A DNA stretch of 44,674 nucleotides. Source: Myxococcales bacterium (lineage in GTDB: Bacteria > Myxococcota_A > Polyangia > Haliangiales > Haliangiaceae). The stretch spans positions 1 through 44,674 of the forward strand of contig JAEUJY010000121.1 in the NCBI GenBank assembly GCA_016794525.1. The letters are read 5' to 3'. The notes under the pieces were generated by a model. It had not been told where the DNA came from and did no database searches. It was given only the letters and a program-made list of their open reading frames with translations. Positions within the stretch are counted from its first letter, which is position 1. Each line of letters opens with the position of its first letter. Positions 26,089 to 39,062 of the stretch are shown in pieces. Both the position numbers and the translations under genes were made by a program.

Positions 26089-26853
26089 ATGGAAGCGTTT
26101 GGCCCCATGATGGCCCTCGGCTCGACAGCCTTGGCCGCCGTCCCGATGTTCGTCGTGCTCGGGTACCTGTTCGTCCTCATCGATCGCCGTGAGGATCGCC
26201 CGAGCAAGGACGACAAGCAGATCGGCTCCAAGCTGGTCGTCTGGAACCTGACGCTCGCCGGCGCGGTGCTGGCGCTCGTCGGCGTGTTCCTGTTGCTCAA
26301 GTTCATCCTCGGCGGCTTCAAGGGTGGCGGCAGCGCGGTCAAGGACGCGCTGGTGCCCCTGCTCTCGGGTGGCGTCACCGCCGCGGCGTTCGCGCTCGGC
26401 GTCCTGCCGCGCACCAACAACACCGCGCAGCCGCAGATCGAGCGCTTCGCGATGGGCACCCTCGCGTTCGGCGCCGGCCTGGTGGTGATCGGCGCGTTCT
26501 ACATGCTGGTCGACGCCGCCGTGCACGGCTTCCACTGGCAGCAGGTCTCGACGGCGCTCGCCGGCCTCGTCGTCTCGGGCGGCGCCGCGGGCTTCGCGCT
26601 GATGCGCCACGGCCAGCTCTCGGGCTGGACCTCGGCCCCGCGCCCGGCCGCGCCGATGGCGCCCCCGGCCGGCGGCGGCTACCCCGGTGGCTATCCGCAG
26701 CAAGGCGGCGGCTATCCTCCCCAGGGTGGCGGCTATCCTCCGCAGGGCGGCGGCTATCCCCCGCAAGGCGGCGGTGGCTATCCTCCCCAGGGCGGCGGCT
26801 ATCCTCCGCAAGGCGGCGGTGGCTATCCTCCCCAGGGCGGCTACGGTCGCTGA
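26089..26853 (+). CDS. Four-helix membrane protein with GGYPPQGG repeat tail
   Basis: 254 residues. Four hydrophobic segments lie at about residues 8-30, 52-76, 90-105 and 122-145, with a fifth weaker one near 155-170. The last 70 residues are a Gly/Tyr/Pro/Gln tail with GGGYPPQ units, encoded by near-identical 21-24 base repeats at 26690-26850. Similar tails on small membrane proteins are low-complexity and prone to self-association. The family of the membrane part is not recognised. It has a strong ribosome binding site and a good terminator, suggesting strong expression. Confidence 0.7.
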   Translation: MEAFGPMMALGSTALAAVPMFVVLGYLFVLIDRREDRPSKDDKQIGSKLVVWNLTLAGAVLALVGVFLLLKFILGGFKGGGSAVKDALVPLLSGGVTAAAFALGVLPRTNNTAQPQIERFAMGTLAFGAGLVVIGAFYMLVDAAVHGFHWQQVSTALAGLVVSGGAAGFALMRHGQLSGWTSAPRPAAPMAPPAGGGYPGGYPQQGGGYPPQGGGYPPQGGGYPPQGGGGYPPQGGGYPPQGGGGYPPQGGYGR

Positions 26854-26875
26854 TCCTTCAGCCTGATTGACCCCG

Positions 26876-26907
26876 AAGGGCGCGCTCGTCGCGCCCTTTC
26901 GCATTTT
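26876..26907 (+). terminator. Rho-independent terminator
   Basis: AAGGGCGCG (26876-26884), loop CTCGT, CGCGCCCTT (26890-26898), then TCGCATTTT. It ends the membrane-protein transcript; an array of GGAGCC hexamers starts about 17 nt further on. Confidence 0.8.
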
Positions 26908-26923
26908 CGGTGCTCAAACGATC

Positions 26924-26999
26924 CCGGAGCCGGATCCGGAACCGGAGCCGGAGCCCGAGCCGGAACCGGAGCCGGAGCTGGAACCCGCGCCCGAATCCC
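26924..26999 (+). repeat. GGAGCC-type hexamer array
   Basis: About 12 units of a 6-base motif (GGAGCC with variants GGATCC, GGAACC, GAGCCC, GGAGCT) fill the gap between a terminator and the 3' end of the convergent BamB-like gene (stop at 27010). Related arrays are at 33181-33374 and 37806-37843. Confidence 0.8.
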
Positions 27000-27009
27000 C
27001 GCCCGTCGC

Positions 27010-28203
27010 CTACAGCGTCTTCAGATCGAACGCGTACAGCACGCCGCGGTTCGACATCACGTACAGATCGCGATCGTCGACCACCACCGGATCCGCCGAC
27101 ACGCCGTCGCCCGGATCGAAGTACTGCAGCACGCTGCCCGTGCGCTTGTCCGCGATGTACAGCCCGGCGTCGGTCAGCGCGTAGATCAACAGGTCGCCCG
27201 CCAGCTGCGGCGTCGCCGGCTCGCCGGCGCCCTTGGTGCCGTGGCGCCACAGCACGTTGCCCTCGTGATCGAGCGCGAAGATGCCGAGGTCGGCCGCCGC
27301 CACGTAGACGCGCTCGCCGTCGACCGCCAGGCCGCCGACCGCGCCGCTGCCGCCGTCGCCCCGGGCCGACGCCGACGCCACCAGCGGGGTCCGCCAGCGC
27401 ACCAGGCCGGTGGCCTGGTCGAGCGCCCACACGCCGCCCGACGACGACGTCACGTACAGCGAGTTGCCGTCGAGCACCGGCGTCGCGTCGACGTCGACGA
27501 ACTTCTCGGCGTCGGCGGTCAGCGTCGTCAGCCACGCGACCGAGCCGGTCTGGGCGCGCAGCGCGACCAGCGTCCCGTTGGCGAAGCCGGTGAACACCAG
27601 CTCGCCGGCGGCCGCCACGCCGGCGTGGCCGCGCAGCGTATACTCCTCGGGCGTCTCGGCCTTGTACTGCCAGCGGAAGGCCCCGCTCACCGCGTCGAGC
27701 GCGATGACCTGGTCGGCCTCGTTGGAGAACACGACCACCATGTCGGGGACCTTGGCGTCCTGCTTCCGGACGTCGAGCACGACCGGCGGCCGCAGGATCG
27801 CGCCGCGGCTGGCGTACCGCCACAGCACCTCGCCGGTGTCCTGGCTGACCGCCAGCAGCTCGCCGTCGTCGGTGCCGACGAACAGGCGATCGCCGGCGAT
27901 CGTCGGCCGGGCGTTGATCGCGCCCAGCTTGCGGCTCCAGCGCACGCGCCCGTCGAGCGCACGCACCGAGACGAAGCGCCCGCCGGCCGAGCCGGTGAAG
28001 ACGTTCTCGGCCCAGGTCGCGACGCCGCCGAACTCCTGGGGGCTGCTCTCGCTCGAGCGATCGCTGGTGACCAGCGACCAGCGCACCCGCAGCGCCGCGG
28101 CGCGGCCGTCGTCGTCGGCGACGTGGGGGGCCGGCTTCATCGCCGTGCACGCCCCGCCCGCCACCAGCGCGGCCGCGACCCCGAGGCGATCGAGGCGGAT
28201 CAC
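27010..28203 (-). CDS. bamB: BamB-like PQQ-repeat beta-propeller lipoprotein
   Basis: 397 residues. An N-terminal signal ends GGAC near residue 19, a weak lipobox. It is followed by WD/PQQ-type blades repeating the pattern ALDGRVRWSRKLG, SQDTGEVLWRY, DAVSGAFRWQYK, AQTGSVAWLTTL, DQATGLVRWRTPL and DHEGNVLWRHGTKG: an eight-bladed propeller of BamB size (about 390). BamB helps the BAM complex insert outer-membrane barrels. It follows a YfgM-like gene with a 4-base overlap, the same pairing as yfgM-bamB in enterobacteria, which supports the call. Confidence 0.85.
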   Translation of the reverse strand: MIRLDRLGVAAALVAGGACTAMKPAPHVADDDGRAAALRVRWSLVTSDRSSESSPQEFGGVATWAENVFTGSAGGRFVSVRALDGRVRWSRKLGAINARPTIAGDRLFVGTDDGELLAVSQDTGEVLWRYASRGAILRPPVVLDVRKQDAKVPDMVVVFSNEADQVIALDAVSGAFRWQYKAETPEEYTLRGHAGVAAAGELVFTGFANGTLVALRAQTGSVAWLTTLTADAEKFVDVDATPVLDGNSLYVTSSSGGVWALDQATGLVRWRTPLVASASARGDGGSGAVGGLAVDGERVYVAAADLGIFALDHEGNVLWRHGTKGAGEPATPQLAGDLLIYALTDAGLYIADKRTGSVLQYFDPGDGVSADPVVVDDRDLYVMSNRGVLYAFDLKTL

Positions 28204-29003
28204 GGCGCGCCGACCTCGGGCGCGGGCGCCGCCGGCGCCTCGGGCACCTTCGGCTCGGGGATCGGCGCACCGAGCGCCGCGAGCTGGTTCTCGATGTCCT
28301 GCTTGAGCGCGGTGTCGGGCACCAGCTCGAGCGCGCGGGTCAGCGGCGCGGCGGCCTCGCCGGGCTTGCCCATGCCGGTCAGCACCCGGGCCTCGTGGTA
28401 CAGCGCGTAGTCGCGGCGCAGGCCCTTGTCGTCGGGCTGCACCGCGCGGAACGCGGTCAGCGCCTGCTCGAGCAGCGCCTGCTTGGCGGCCGGATCGGTG
28501 GCCGCGGCGGCCTGGGTCTCGAGCACGACGCCCACGCCCTCGCGCGCCAGCACCGCGTCGTCGCCGGTGCCGGCGCCGAGCTTGCGGAACGCCGCCAGCG
28601 CCGCGTCGAGCTTGCCGGCGGTCAGGAGCTGGTTGGCCTCGAACAGCGCCGCGGCGCCGCGGGCCTGGCCGGCCTTGGCCAGCGCCGCCACCGTCGCCTC
28701 GGCCCGCTCGGCGTACGTCTTGTAGGACGGGTCGGTGTCCTCGGGCTTGGGCTCGGCGACGATCGGCCGATCACCCAGCTCGAGGCCCTTCACCAGCGCG
28801 GTGGTGGCCTTCTCTTCCTTCGAGTGCTGGTACCAGCGCCACGTGTAGAAGACGGCGATGATGACGACCAGCGCCACCGCGGCCGCCGCGATCTTCTTCA
28901 CGTGCGGCAACAGCCGATCGACGATCGAATCGCCGCCGATGTGGACCGGGGTGACGGTGGGACCAAGGGAAGGATCAGGAGCGTCGTCGTCTTTGCGGGC
29001 CAC
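28200..29003 (-). CDS. YfgM-like TPR membrane protein
   Basis: 267 residues. A cytosolic lead is followed by one transmembrane helix (AAAAVALVVIIAVFYTWRWYQH, about residues 37-58). TPR-like helices follow: TYAERAEATVAALAKAGQARGAAALFEANQLL, KLDAALAAFRKLG, ALTAFRAVQPDDKGLRRDYALYHEARVLTGMGKPGEAAAPLTRALEL. The end is a Pro/Ala tail. YfgM is an inner-membrane protein with periplasmic TPRs that links the SecYEG translocon to periplasmic chaperones. The gene pairs with bamB. The GTG start at 29003 has GAGGA about 7 nt upstream. Confidence 0.75.
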   Translation of the reverse strand: MARKDDDAPDPSLGPTVTPVHIGGDSIVDRLLPHVKKIAAAAVALVVIIAVFYTWRWYQHSKEEKATTALVKGLELGDRPIVAEPKPEDTDPSYKTYAERAEATVAALAKAGQARGAAALFEANQLLTAGKLDAALAAFRKLGAGTGDDAVLAREGVGVVLETQAAAATDPAAKQALLEQALTAFRAVQPDDKGLRRDYALYHEARVLTGMGKPGEAAAPLTRALELVPDTALKQDIENQLAALGAPIPEPKVPEAPAAPAPEVGAP

Positions 29004-29095
29004 GGGAGGTTCCTCGTCGAAACGAGCCGGGGGTGTAGCACCCGGTTCGTCGCGGCGTCAATTCAGGTGGTTCGACCCAGCACGCCGCGGCCGGG

Positions 29096-29124
29096 TTGCC
29101 TCCCGGGGCCCTTTCGCGTAACCG
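29096..29124 (+). promoter_or_regulatory. Sigma-70-type promoter of the outer-membrane barrel gene, leaderless
   Basis: TTGCCT at 29096-29101, a 17-nt spacer, TAACCG at 29119-29124, then 7 nt to the ATG at 29132. Confidence 0.6.
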
Positions 29125-29131
29125 TCAACGC

Positions 29132-29662
29132 ATGCGTCGGGTCGCGATCGCGCAGTTGGGGCTGGCCGTCGCCCTGGCGATCCCGGGGACGGCGTCCGCC
29201 GGCGAAGGCGAGCGCGCGGTGTCGGTGGCCGCCGGCTACGCGACCTACGCCACCCCCGACGACGAGATGATGGCCACGCTGAGCCCGACCGCGGGCGCGG
29301 CGGTCAGCGCCGGCTACGAGCGCGCGCTCGGCGACGAGGTGTCGTGGCGCGCCGACCTGCTGATCGCCGGCTACCTGGGGGGCGGCACCGCCGGCTCCGC
29401 GCTGGGCACGGTCGGGCTGGTCTACCGCATCGACGTGCTGAAGTACGTGCCCTACGTCGACGTCGGCGTCGGCGCGCTGACCCGGGGCGGCGGGCCGTTC
29501 GAGCTCGGCGTCGAGCCGGCGCTGCGCATCGGCGGCGGGGTCGACATCCTCCAGAGCCGGGCCCGCTCGTGGGGCGTGGTCGCGACCCTGACCTCGTTCG
29601 CCAGCACCACGACGACCTTCAGCGCCGGGCTGCGCTCGACCTGGCGCTGGGGCTACTTCTAG
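29132..29662 (+). CDS. Small outer-membrane beta-barrel protein
   Basis: 176 residues. A signal peptide ends TASAGEGE (cleavage after Ala at about 23). The rest alternates strands and turns with aromatic edges (VSVAAGYATYAT, AAVSAGYERAL, WRADLLIAGYLGGG, LGTVGLVYRIDVLKYVPYVDVGVG, ALRIGGGVDIL, WGVVATLTSFAS, TFSAGLRSTWRWGYF). It ends in Tyr-Phe, the C-terminal signal read by the BAM machinery. Probably an eight-stranded barrel. The function is not known. The BamB gene next door is transcribed the other way. Confidence 0.75.
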   Translation: MRRVAIAQLGLAVALAIPGTASAGEGERAVSVAAGYATYATPDDEMMATLSPTAGAAVSAGYERALGDEVSWRADLLIAGYLGGGTAGSALGTVGLVYRIDVLKYVPYVDVGVGALTRGGGPFELGVEPALRIGGGVDILQSRARSWGVVATLTSFASTTTTFSAGLRSTWRWGYF

Positions 29663-29709
29663 GCCGTCCAGGCCGGGCAGCGGTTCGACCGGGGCCGATT
29701 CGCGAGCCC

Positions 29710-29738
29710 TTGACCCCTCCGCGCTGGGCGTCTATGGT
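29710..29738 (+). promoter_or_regulatory. Sigma-70-type promoter of the DEAD-box gene
   Basis: TTGACC at 29710-29715, a 17-nt spacer, TATGGT at 29733-29738. The next plus-strand gene starts at 30041, so the leader would be about 296 nt. Confidence 0.6.
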
Positions 29739-29744
29739 CCCGCG

Positions 29745-30040
29745 CCAGTAGGAAGTCTCGTGGACTGGCTGGATATCTCGCCCGCTGCTCTCGCCCCGCC
29801 TGTCGCGGCTGCGAGCGAGCGTGAGCGCGACGTCAGCCCCGCCTCCCCGGGCGATCGACCTGCCGATCGCTCCCGTCACCTCGTCCGCCCTCGCGCCCAA
29901 GGTCGCGCCGGCGCCCCTCCACACCACGCGGGCACACGCCCGGTGGCTCGACGCGATCGTGGCGTCGTGGAATCGGGGCCGGTCCGACGCGTGGCAGGGA
30001 ACCGCGCCTGGCCGGACCTCGCTCTCCTGGAACCGCACCC
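29745..30040 (+). other. Long 5' leader of the DEAD-box helicase gene
   Basis: About 296 nt without a convincing gene on either strand. Open frames exist but look like GC-rich shadows. It contains at least one strong stem (GGGCGATCG near 29847 with CGATCGCTCCC near 29865). Long structured leaders are typical of cold-shock RNA helicases and may allow self-regulation. Confidence 0.45.
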
Positions 30041-33103
<3,063 letters not shown>

Positions 33104-33120
33104 TCGTTCCCGACGTCCAC

Positions 33121-33162
33121 GACGGGGCCGCGTCCAGCTTGGACCGGCCCCGTCGCCATTTT
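33121..33162 (+). terminator. Rho-independent terminator of the helicase gene
   Basis: GACGGGGCC (33121-33129) pairs with GGCCCCGTC (33146-33154), with an inner GTCC/GGAC stem, then GCCATTTT. The same ATTTTCGG follows the terminator at 26876. Confidence 0.8.
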
Positions 33163-33179
33163 CGGCGCCGTCGACGCAC

Positions 33180-33374
<195 letters not shown>

Positions 33375-33398
33375 CCCCGCCGCCCGCCCCGCCCCGCC

Positions 33399-34532
<1,134 letters not shown>

Positions 34533-34538
34533 CGCCCG

Positions 34539-34544
34539 AGTGTA
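34539..34544 (-). promoter_or_regulatory. Putative -10 hexamer of nagZ, leaderless
   Basis: TACACT on the minus strand, exactly 6 nt before the GTG at 34532. The -35 is weak. Confidence 0.5.
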
Positions 34545-34598
34545 CGGGGCTCGCGCGGCCAAAGTCGATCGAGCGTTGCCGATCCCCGCCGCCGCGGC

Positions 34599-36506
34599 TC
34601 ACCCGCCGACCGCGGCGCACTGCATCGGCTGGCACACGCTGCCGGGTCGGAACACGACGTGCTCGTAGACGTCGGCCACGCCCTGCCGGCGGATGATGAA
34701 GCCCTGGTGCGCGAGGCCGACGCCGATCACCCGCAGCACCGCGGTGGGGCCGGTGAGCGTGCCGCTCGGCATGGCCCCCATGCCGGTGTCGAGCAGGCCG
34801 ATCCGCCACCCGCCCTGCTGCTGGCCGCCGAGGATGGTCCACGTGCAGGTGCCGCTCGGGCACGGCGCGAGCGGGCGATCCTGCGGCGGATCGGTGCACG
34901 CCGGCCCCGGCAACGCGTTGGGCACGTGGGCGGTGCACACCAGCGCGGTGCCGCTGGTGCAGTTGATCGGATCGCCGCCCGTGGAGCACGGCGCGCACAG
35001 CGGCGACGGCAACGTCGGGCTGCTGGCCTCGACCACGCAGATCGAGCTCGGCTGGCCGGCCGTCTCGGTGCAGGTGCGCGTCCCGACCTGGCAGACGTTG
35101 CCGGCGGTCACCACCGGCAGGCACGGCACCATCCCCGCGCTGCGATCGAACGCGCCGTCGCAGTTGCTGTCGATGCCGTCGCACTGCTCGACCAGCGGAC
35201 GCGGCCGACCGAACTCGTCCTCGTCGTCGCAGTCGGCGGCGTCGTTGACCATCGTGCACACGATCCCGTCGGGCGGCGTCTGCCCGGCGCGCGCGCAGCG
35301 CGCGAAGCCGTCGGCGTCGCCGTCGGCGGGGCCGCCGTTGTCGCAATGCCGATCGCAGTCCTGGTCGACGCCGTCGCACTCGAGATCCTCGGCCTGCGGG
35401 TGGATCTCGGCGGCCTGCACGGTCCGCATCTCCTGCGGGTCGTTGCCGATGCCCGTGACGCTCCCGTCCTCGAGGCAGTCGGTCTGGCCCGGGAACCGCG
35501 TGCAGGTGGTGATCTCGACCGCGCCGACCGCGCCGCCGGGGCCGGTACAGGTGACGTACTTGTCGCCGTCGGGATCGGGGGCCATGCGATCGCACTTGCC
35601 GCCGCGCGGGATCGCGCACGACTCGTCGACGCCGTTGCAGGTGGTGTCGACGATGGTGGGGTTGATCGCCTCGGGCGGCACCGGCACGCCGAACATGTCG
35701 GTCACGCCGACGTCGTCGGCGCAGTCGCCGGCGCACTTCTTCGAGCCGTCGCGGTCGTTGTCCTCGAGGTTGGCGACGGTCTGCGAGCAGCAGTCGTTGT
35801 CGGTGGCCGAGCAGTTCTGCGCGGTCGGCCCCTCCTGCGGGAACACGTCGGGCCGGGTGTCGTCGCAGTCGATCGCCAGATCGGGGCGACAGTCGGGCGC
35901 GGCGACGCCCGCGTCGGGGGCCGCGAACGCGTCGCAGTCGGCGTCGCCGGCCGGCACGATCGCCCGGTCGCGCACCGGGCTGGGGATGGGGTCGGTCGGA
36001 TCGGCGCGCCACCACGCGCAGCCGGTGGCGGTGATGCCGGCCGCGGTGCGATCGATCGCGGGCGCCAGCGGCACGTCGAAGCGGCGGATCTCGCCGGTCT
36101 TGAACCGGGCCGGCCCGGTCGCGTGGGCGAAGCCGACGAGCGCCTCGCCGGTGCCGGTGGGAGCGTAGGCCGCGACCGCGAACATGATGTCGTCGCCGAG
36201 CTTGAGATCGTCGGATGGGTACAGCGCCAGATCGTAGACCTGGGCGCCGATGCCGCCGGGGAAGCTCAGCGTGTCGGCCGGCAGCTCGATCGTGGCGCGG
36301 TGCCACCAGGCCGGCGTGACGACGCTGCCGGGCACGGTGTCGGGCGGCGTCGCGTCACCGACCCCGACGTACAGCTCGAGCCGGCTGGCGGTGGCGACGG
36401 CGTCGCCGTCGGCGTGCAGCGACAGGACGATCGCGGTGTCGCCGCTGCACGCGGCGAGCGCCAGCGACGCGACCACGGCGATCCGACCGAGCGTGAACGT
36501 AGGCAT
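34599..36506 (-). CDS. MopE-like Asp/Cys-rich lipoprotein
   Basis: 635 residues. The signal peptide and lipobox LALAAC put the lipid Cys at about 21. The first 170 residues are a beta-rich domain of unknown family. Then come repeated Cys/Asp motifs of the MopE/putative metal-binding type: [51 protein letters not shown] and [14 protein letters not shown]. MopE of Methylococcus is a surface copper protein; related motifs are common in myxobacterial surface lipoproteins and probably bind calcium or other metal. The start is ATG at 36506, with a G-rich stretch just upstream. It diverges from a radical SAM gene. Confidence 0.8.
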   Translation of the reverse strand: MPTFTLGRIAVVASLALAACSGDTAIVLSLHADGDAVATASRLELYVGVGDATPPDTVPGSVVTPAWWHRATIELPADTLSFPGGIGAQVYDLALYPSDDLKLGDDIMFAVAAYAPTGTGEALVGFAHATGPARFKTGEIRRFDVPLAPAIDRTAAGITATGCAWWRADPTDPIPSPVRDRAIVPAGDADCDAFAAPDAGVAAPDCRPDLAIDCDDTRPDVFPQEGPTAQNCSATDNDCCSQTVANLEDNDRDGSKKCAGDCADDVGVTDMFGVPVPPEAINPTIVDTTCNGVDESCAIPRGGKCDRMAPDPDGDKYVTCTGPGGAVGAVEITTCTRFPGQTDCLEDGSVTGIGNDPQEMRTVQAAEIHPQAEDLECDGVDQDCDRHCDNGGPADGDADGFARCARAGQTPPDGIVCTMVNDAADCDDEDEFGRPRPLVEQCDGIDSNCDGAFDRSAGMVPCLPVVTAGNVCQVGTRTCTETAGQPSSICVVEASSPTLPSPLCAPCSTGGDPINCTSGTALVCTAHVPNALPGPACTDPPQDRPLAPCPSGTCTWTILGGQQQGGWRIGLLDTGMGAMPSGTLTGPTAVLRVIGVGLAHQGFIIRRQGVADVYEHVVFRPGSVCQPMQCAAVGG

Positions 36507-36594
36507 GCATCCCCCCGGAGAAGCCAAGGCTCCATCGTAATGCAAGCCGAGCGCCACCGGCGTTCGAATCGCAGGTACCGTCGCCGGCGGGACC

Positions 36595-37797
36595 GTGCTC
36601 GCCGAGCTCCTCCGCCGCTACCCGCTCGACGCCCCGGCGATCCACGCCGCGGTGGCGCCGTGGACGATCACCCACATCGGCGCCAGCGCGGTCCGGTCGG
36701 CGGTGGACGTGGTGCTCGACGCCGCCGGCCGCCGGCTGGTGGTCGCGATCGAGGCACGCGCGTCAGGCGGTGCCTACCTGGTTGCCACCCGCGACCTGCA
36801 GCTCTCCTACTACGCCGAGGCCGCCACCGACCACGCCGCCGCCGCCGCGGTGGTGCGCGCGCTGGCCGCGGCGCTGGCTGGGTTCGAGACCGGCGACGCG
36901 CCGCGGCGGTTGCCGATCGCGCCGATCGCCGGCCACCGCTTCGTCGAGCTGCGGGTCAACCGCGCGTGCAACGAGGCCTGCCGGTTCTGCAACACGCCCG
37001 CCGACTCGCCGACGATCCTCGACGAGCCCGACCGCGTGCTGGCCGCGATCGCCGCCGCCGCCGCCGGAGGCTGCCGCGACCTGCTCCTGACCGGCCGCGA
37101 GACCACGCTCGCGCCGGAGCTGCCCACCTACGTCGCCGCCGCCCGCGCCGCCGGTATCGCCAACGTCCGCGTCCAGACCAACGCGACGACCCTCGGCCAC
37201 GGCCCGATGCTGGCCCGGCTCCTGGCCGCCGGCGTCACCGAGTTCGAGGTGTCGCTGCACACGCTCGCCCCCGAAACGTTCGCCGCGCTGATCGGCCCGG
37301 CCGGCCTCTTGGCCCACGCCGAGGCCGGCCTCGACGCGCTCAGCGCCGCCGCCGCGCCGGTCACGATCGTCACGGTGATCACCGCGGCCAACCTCGACGA
37401 GGTGCCGGCGCTGGTCGCGACGATCGGGCGGCGCTGGCCGAGCGTGCGCCGGCTGGTGCTGTCGCCGGTGGCGCCGGTCGGCGACGGCGCGGGCGCGTTG
37501 GACCTGCTGGTGCCTTACGGTCGGCTGGGCGCGGTGGTCGCCGCGGCGCTGACCGCCGCCGCCGCCGCCGGCATCGAGGCCAGCGTGCCGGCCCGCTGCG
37601 GGCTGCCGCCGTGCGTGCTGCCGGCGGCGCTGCGCGATCGCCACGACGCGGTGCGCGCCGATCGCGGCGGGCCGATCGAGCCGGGCAAGCGCAAGCCGCC
37701 CGGCTGCGGCGGCTGCGCGCTCGACGCCCGCTGCGCCGGCCCGTGGATCGGCTACCTCGATCGCTTCGGCGCCGACGACCTCGCGCCGATCGCCTGA
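36595..37797 (+). CDS. Radical SAM protein with C-terminal Cys cluster (1)
   Basis: 400 residues. A 110-residue N-terminal domain of unknown type precedes the radical SAM core. The [4Fe-4S] motif is CNEACRFC (Cys 125, 129, 132), followed by [10 protein letters not shown] in place of the common GGEP, then the barrel strands ([27 protein letters not shown]). The end has CGLPPC and [14 protein letters not shown], a SPASM-like auxiliary cluster with C-x2-C-x5-C-x-G spacing. The same spacing is found in the two radical SAM proteins at 37802 and 40170. The substrate is unknown. The GTG start at 36595 is the first in frame; TACCGT at 36576-36581 may be its -10. Confidence 0.82.
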   Translation: MLAELLRRYPLDAPAIHAAVAPWTITHIGASAVRSAVDVVLDAAGRRLVVAIEARASGGAYLVATRDLQLSYYAEAATDHAAAAAVVRALAAALAGFETGDAPRRLPIAPIAGHRFVELRVNRACNEACRFCNTPADSPTILDEPDRVLAAIAAAAAGGCRDLLLTGRETTLAPELPTYVAAARAAGIANVRVQTNATTLGHGPMLARLLAAGVTEFEVSLHTLAPETFAALIGPAGLLAHAEAGLDALSAAAAPVTIVTVITAANLDEVPALVATIGRRWPSVRRLVLSPVAPVGDGAGALDLLVPYGRLGAVVAAALTAAAAAGIEASVPARCGLPPCVLPAALRDRHDAVRADRGGPIEPGKRKPPGCGGCALDARCAGPWIGYLDRFGADDLAPIA

Positions 37798-37801
37798 CCG
37801 A

Positions 37802-38986
37802 TCACGCGGAGCCGGAATCGGAGCCGGAATCGGAGCCGGAGCCGTCGATACGCTCCTGCGCGACGCCCCCCGCCTCGGCGAGGCGCGCCTCGTGGCGGCG
37901 CTTGGCCTGGTAGCGCCGCGCCCCGACCTCGGTCAGCCGACCGACCGGGATCACCGCGTCGTCGCCATCCGCCGCATCGCTCGCCGCGCCGCGCCGCGCC
38001 GCGAACGCCGCCTTCCACGCCGCGAGGTCGCGCAGCGGGTAGGCCGGATCGTCGGGGTCCTCGATGATCGCGCGGACGATCGGATCGGGATCGACGAACT
38101 GCGGCGCCAACTCGGCCGGATCGTAGGCGGCGCCGCGATCGAACAGCCCGCCGCAGATCTCGCGCAGCGTGCACGCCGCGCAGCCGTCGGCGTAGATGTG
38201 GCCCCAGTCGGTCTGGCGGACGGTCTGCTTGGCGTCGAGGAAGTGGACGATGCGCTCCTCGCCCTTGACGATCTTGCGGGTCTCGGTCGAGGCCCAGCCG
38301 AACGAGCCGAGGTAGCACAGCGGCACCTTCTCGACGCGGAACGTGCGGCCGCTCTTGTGCAGGTGGCGCAGCGCGCGCTCGAGCGACAGCTCGAAGTCGG
38401 CGAGCCGCGGCGTGAACTGCGCCTGGTTGACCTCGGCCCGGCCCATCGACGGATCGAGGTTGTTCCAGACGAAGTGCCGGACCTGCGGGTGGTGGCGGGT
38501 CAGGTAGCGGACGTTGACGTCGAGGTGGTCGGCGTTGTGGCGGTTGATGACGCAGTTGACGTTGACCTCGAGGCCGGCGGCGTGGGCGCTGTCGAGCGCC
38601 GCCAGCGCCGTGGCCAGCGTGCCGTCGTGGCCGCGCAGCCGGGCCTCGACCGCGGGCCGCACCGAGTAGATCGAGACGTGGGCCAGCCGCACGCCCGCCG
38701 CCGCCAGCGCGCGGGCGTACGCGGGGTCGGCCAGCCGCGTGCCGTTGGTGATGATCCGGACGTGCAGGCCGGCGTCGGTCGCGTAGCGCGCGATCGCCGG
38801 CAGGTCGGGGTGCAGCGTCGGCTCGCCGCCGGTCAGGATCACGCCGAAGTAGCCGCGCCGCACGAAGTCGTCGACCAGCGGCTGCATCGACGCCAGGTCG
38901 TGCACGTACGGCGTCGCGGGGTTCGAGCAGAACCCGCAGAAGTGGTTGCAGTGGCGGACCACCTGGATGTAGCCGAGGTTGGCCAC
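37802..38986 (-). CDS. Radical SAM protein with C-terminal Cys cluster (2)
   Basis: 394 residues. The core begins at once: [22 protein letters not shown] (Cys 13, 17, 20), then [47 protein letters not shown] and FVWNNLDPS. The auxiliary site is [14 protein letters not shown]. The C-terminus ends in a Ser-Asp-Gly run encoded by a GGAGCC-type hexamer array. It follows a MopE-like lipoprotein gene in the same direction, with 76 nt between them that hold a dispersed hairpin repeat, so the lipoprotein is a possible substrate or partner. The GTG start at 38986 has no clear ribosome site. Confidence 0.85.
   Translation of the reverse strand: MANLGYIQVVRHCNHFCGFCSNPATPYVHDLASMQPLVDDFVRRGYFGVILTGGEPTLHPDLPAIARYATDAGLHVRIITNGTRLADPAYARALAAAGVRLAHVSIYSVRPAVEARLRGHDGTLATALAALDSAHAAGLEVNVNCVINRHNADHLDVNVRYLTRHHPQVRHFVWNNLDPSMGRAEVNQAQFTPRLADFELSLERALRHLHKSGRTFRVEKVPLCYLGSFGWASTETRKIVKGEERIVHFLDAKQTVRQTDWGHIYADGCAACTLREICGGLFDRGAAYDPAELAPQFVDPDPIVRAIIEDPDDPAYPLRDLAAWKAAFAARRGAASDAADGDDAVIPVGRLTEVGARRYQAKRRHEARLAEAGGVAQERIDGSGSDSGSDSGSA
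37806..37843 (+). repeat. GGAGCC-type hexamer array inside a gene end
   Basis: About six hexamers (GGAGCC, GGAATC) in the same orientation as the arrays at 26924 and 33180. Read on the minus strand it encodes [12 protein letters not shown] at the end of radical SAM protein 2. It lies at a convergent junction. Confidence 0.75.
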
Positions 38987-39018
38987 GTTCGTGCCGGGAG
39001 TCTCGCGTTGTTGGAGGA

Positions 39019-39045
39019 GGCCCCACGTCTCGTGGGGGAGGGTCT
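39019..39045 (-). repeat. Dispersed palindromic repeat, copy C
   Basis: On the minus strand it reads AGACCCTCCCCCACGAGACG then TGGGGCC, matching copies A and B at 16.8 kb apart from a base or two. It has the same CCCCAC/GTGGGG hairpin. It lies between a lipoprotein gene and a radical SAM gene of the same direction. Confidence 0.7.
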
Positions 39046-39062
39046 CCGGAGGAGCCCTGAGT

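Noticed and set aside
34533-34562. Longer nagZ start at 34562
   Set aside because: The extension has no family match, and TACACT lies within it at the leaderless distance from the GTG at 34532.
36595-37797. Identification of this radical SAM protein as HxsC
   Set aside because: It has the core and an auxiliary cluster, but nothing in it is specific to HxsC, and it lies about 4 kb from the hxs genes across other genes.
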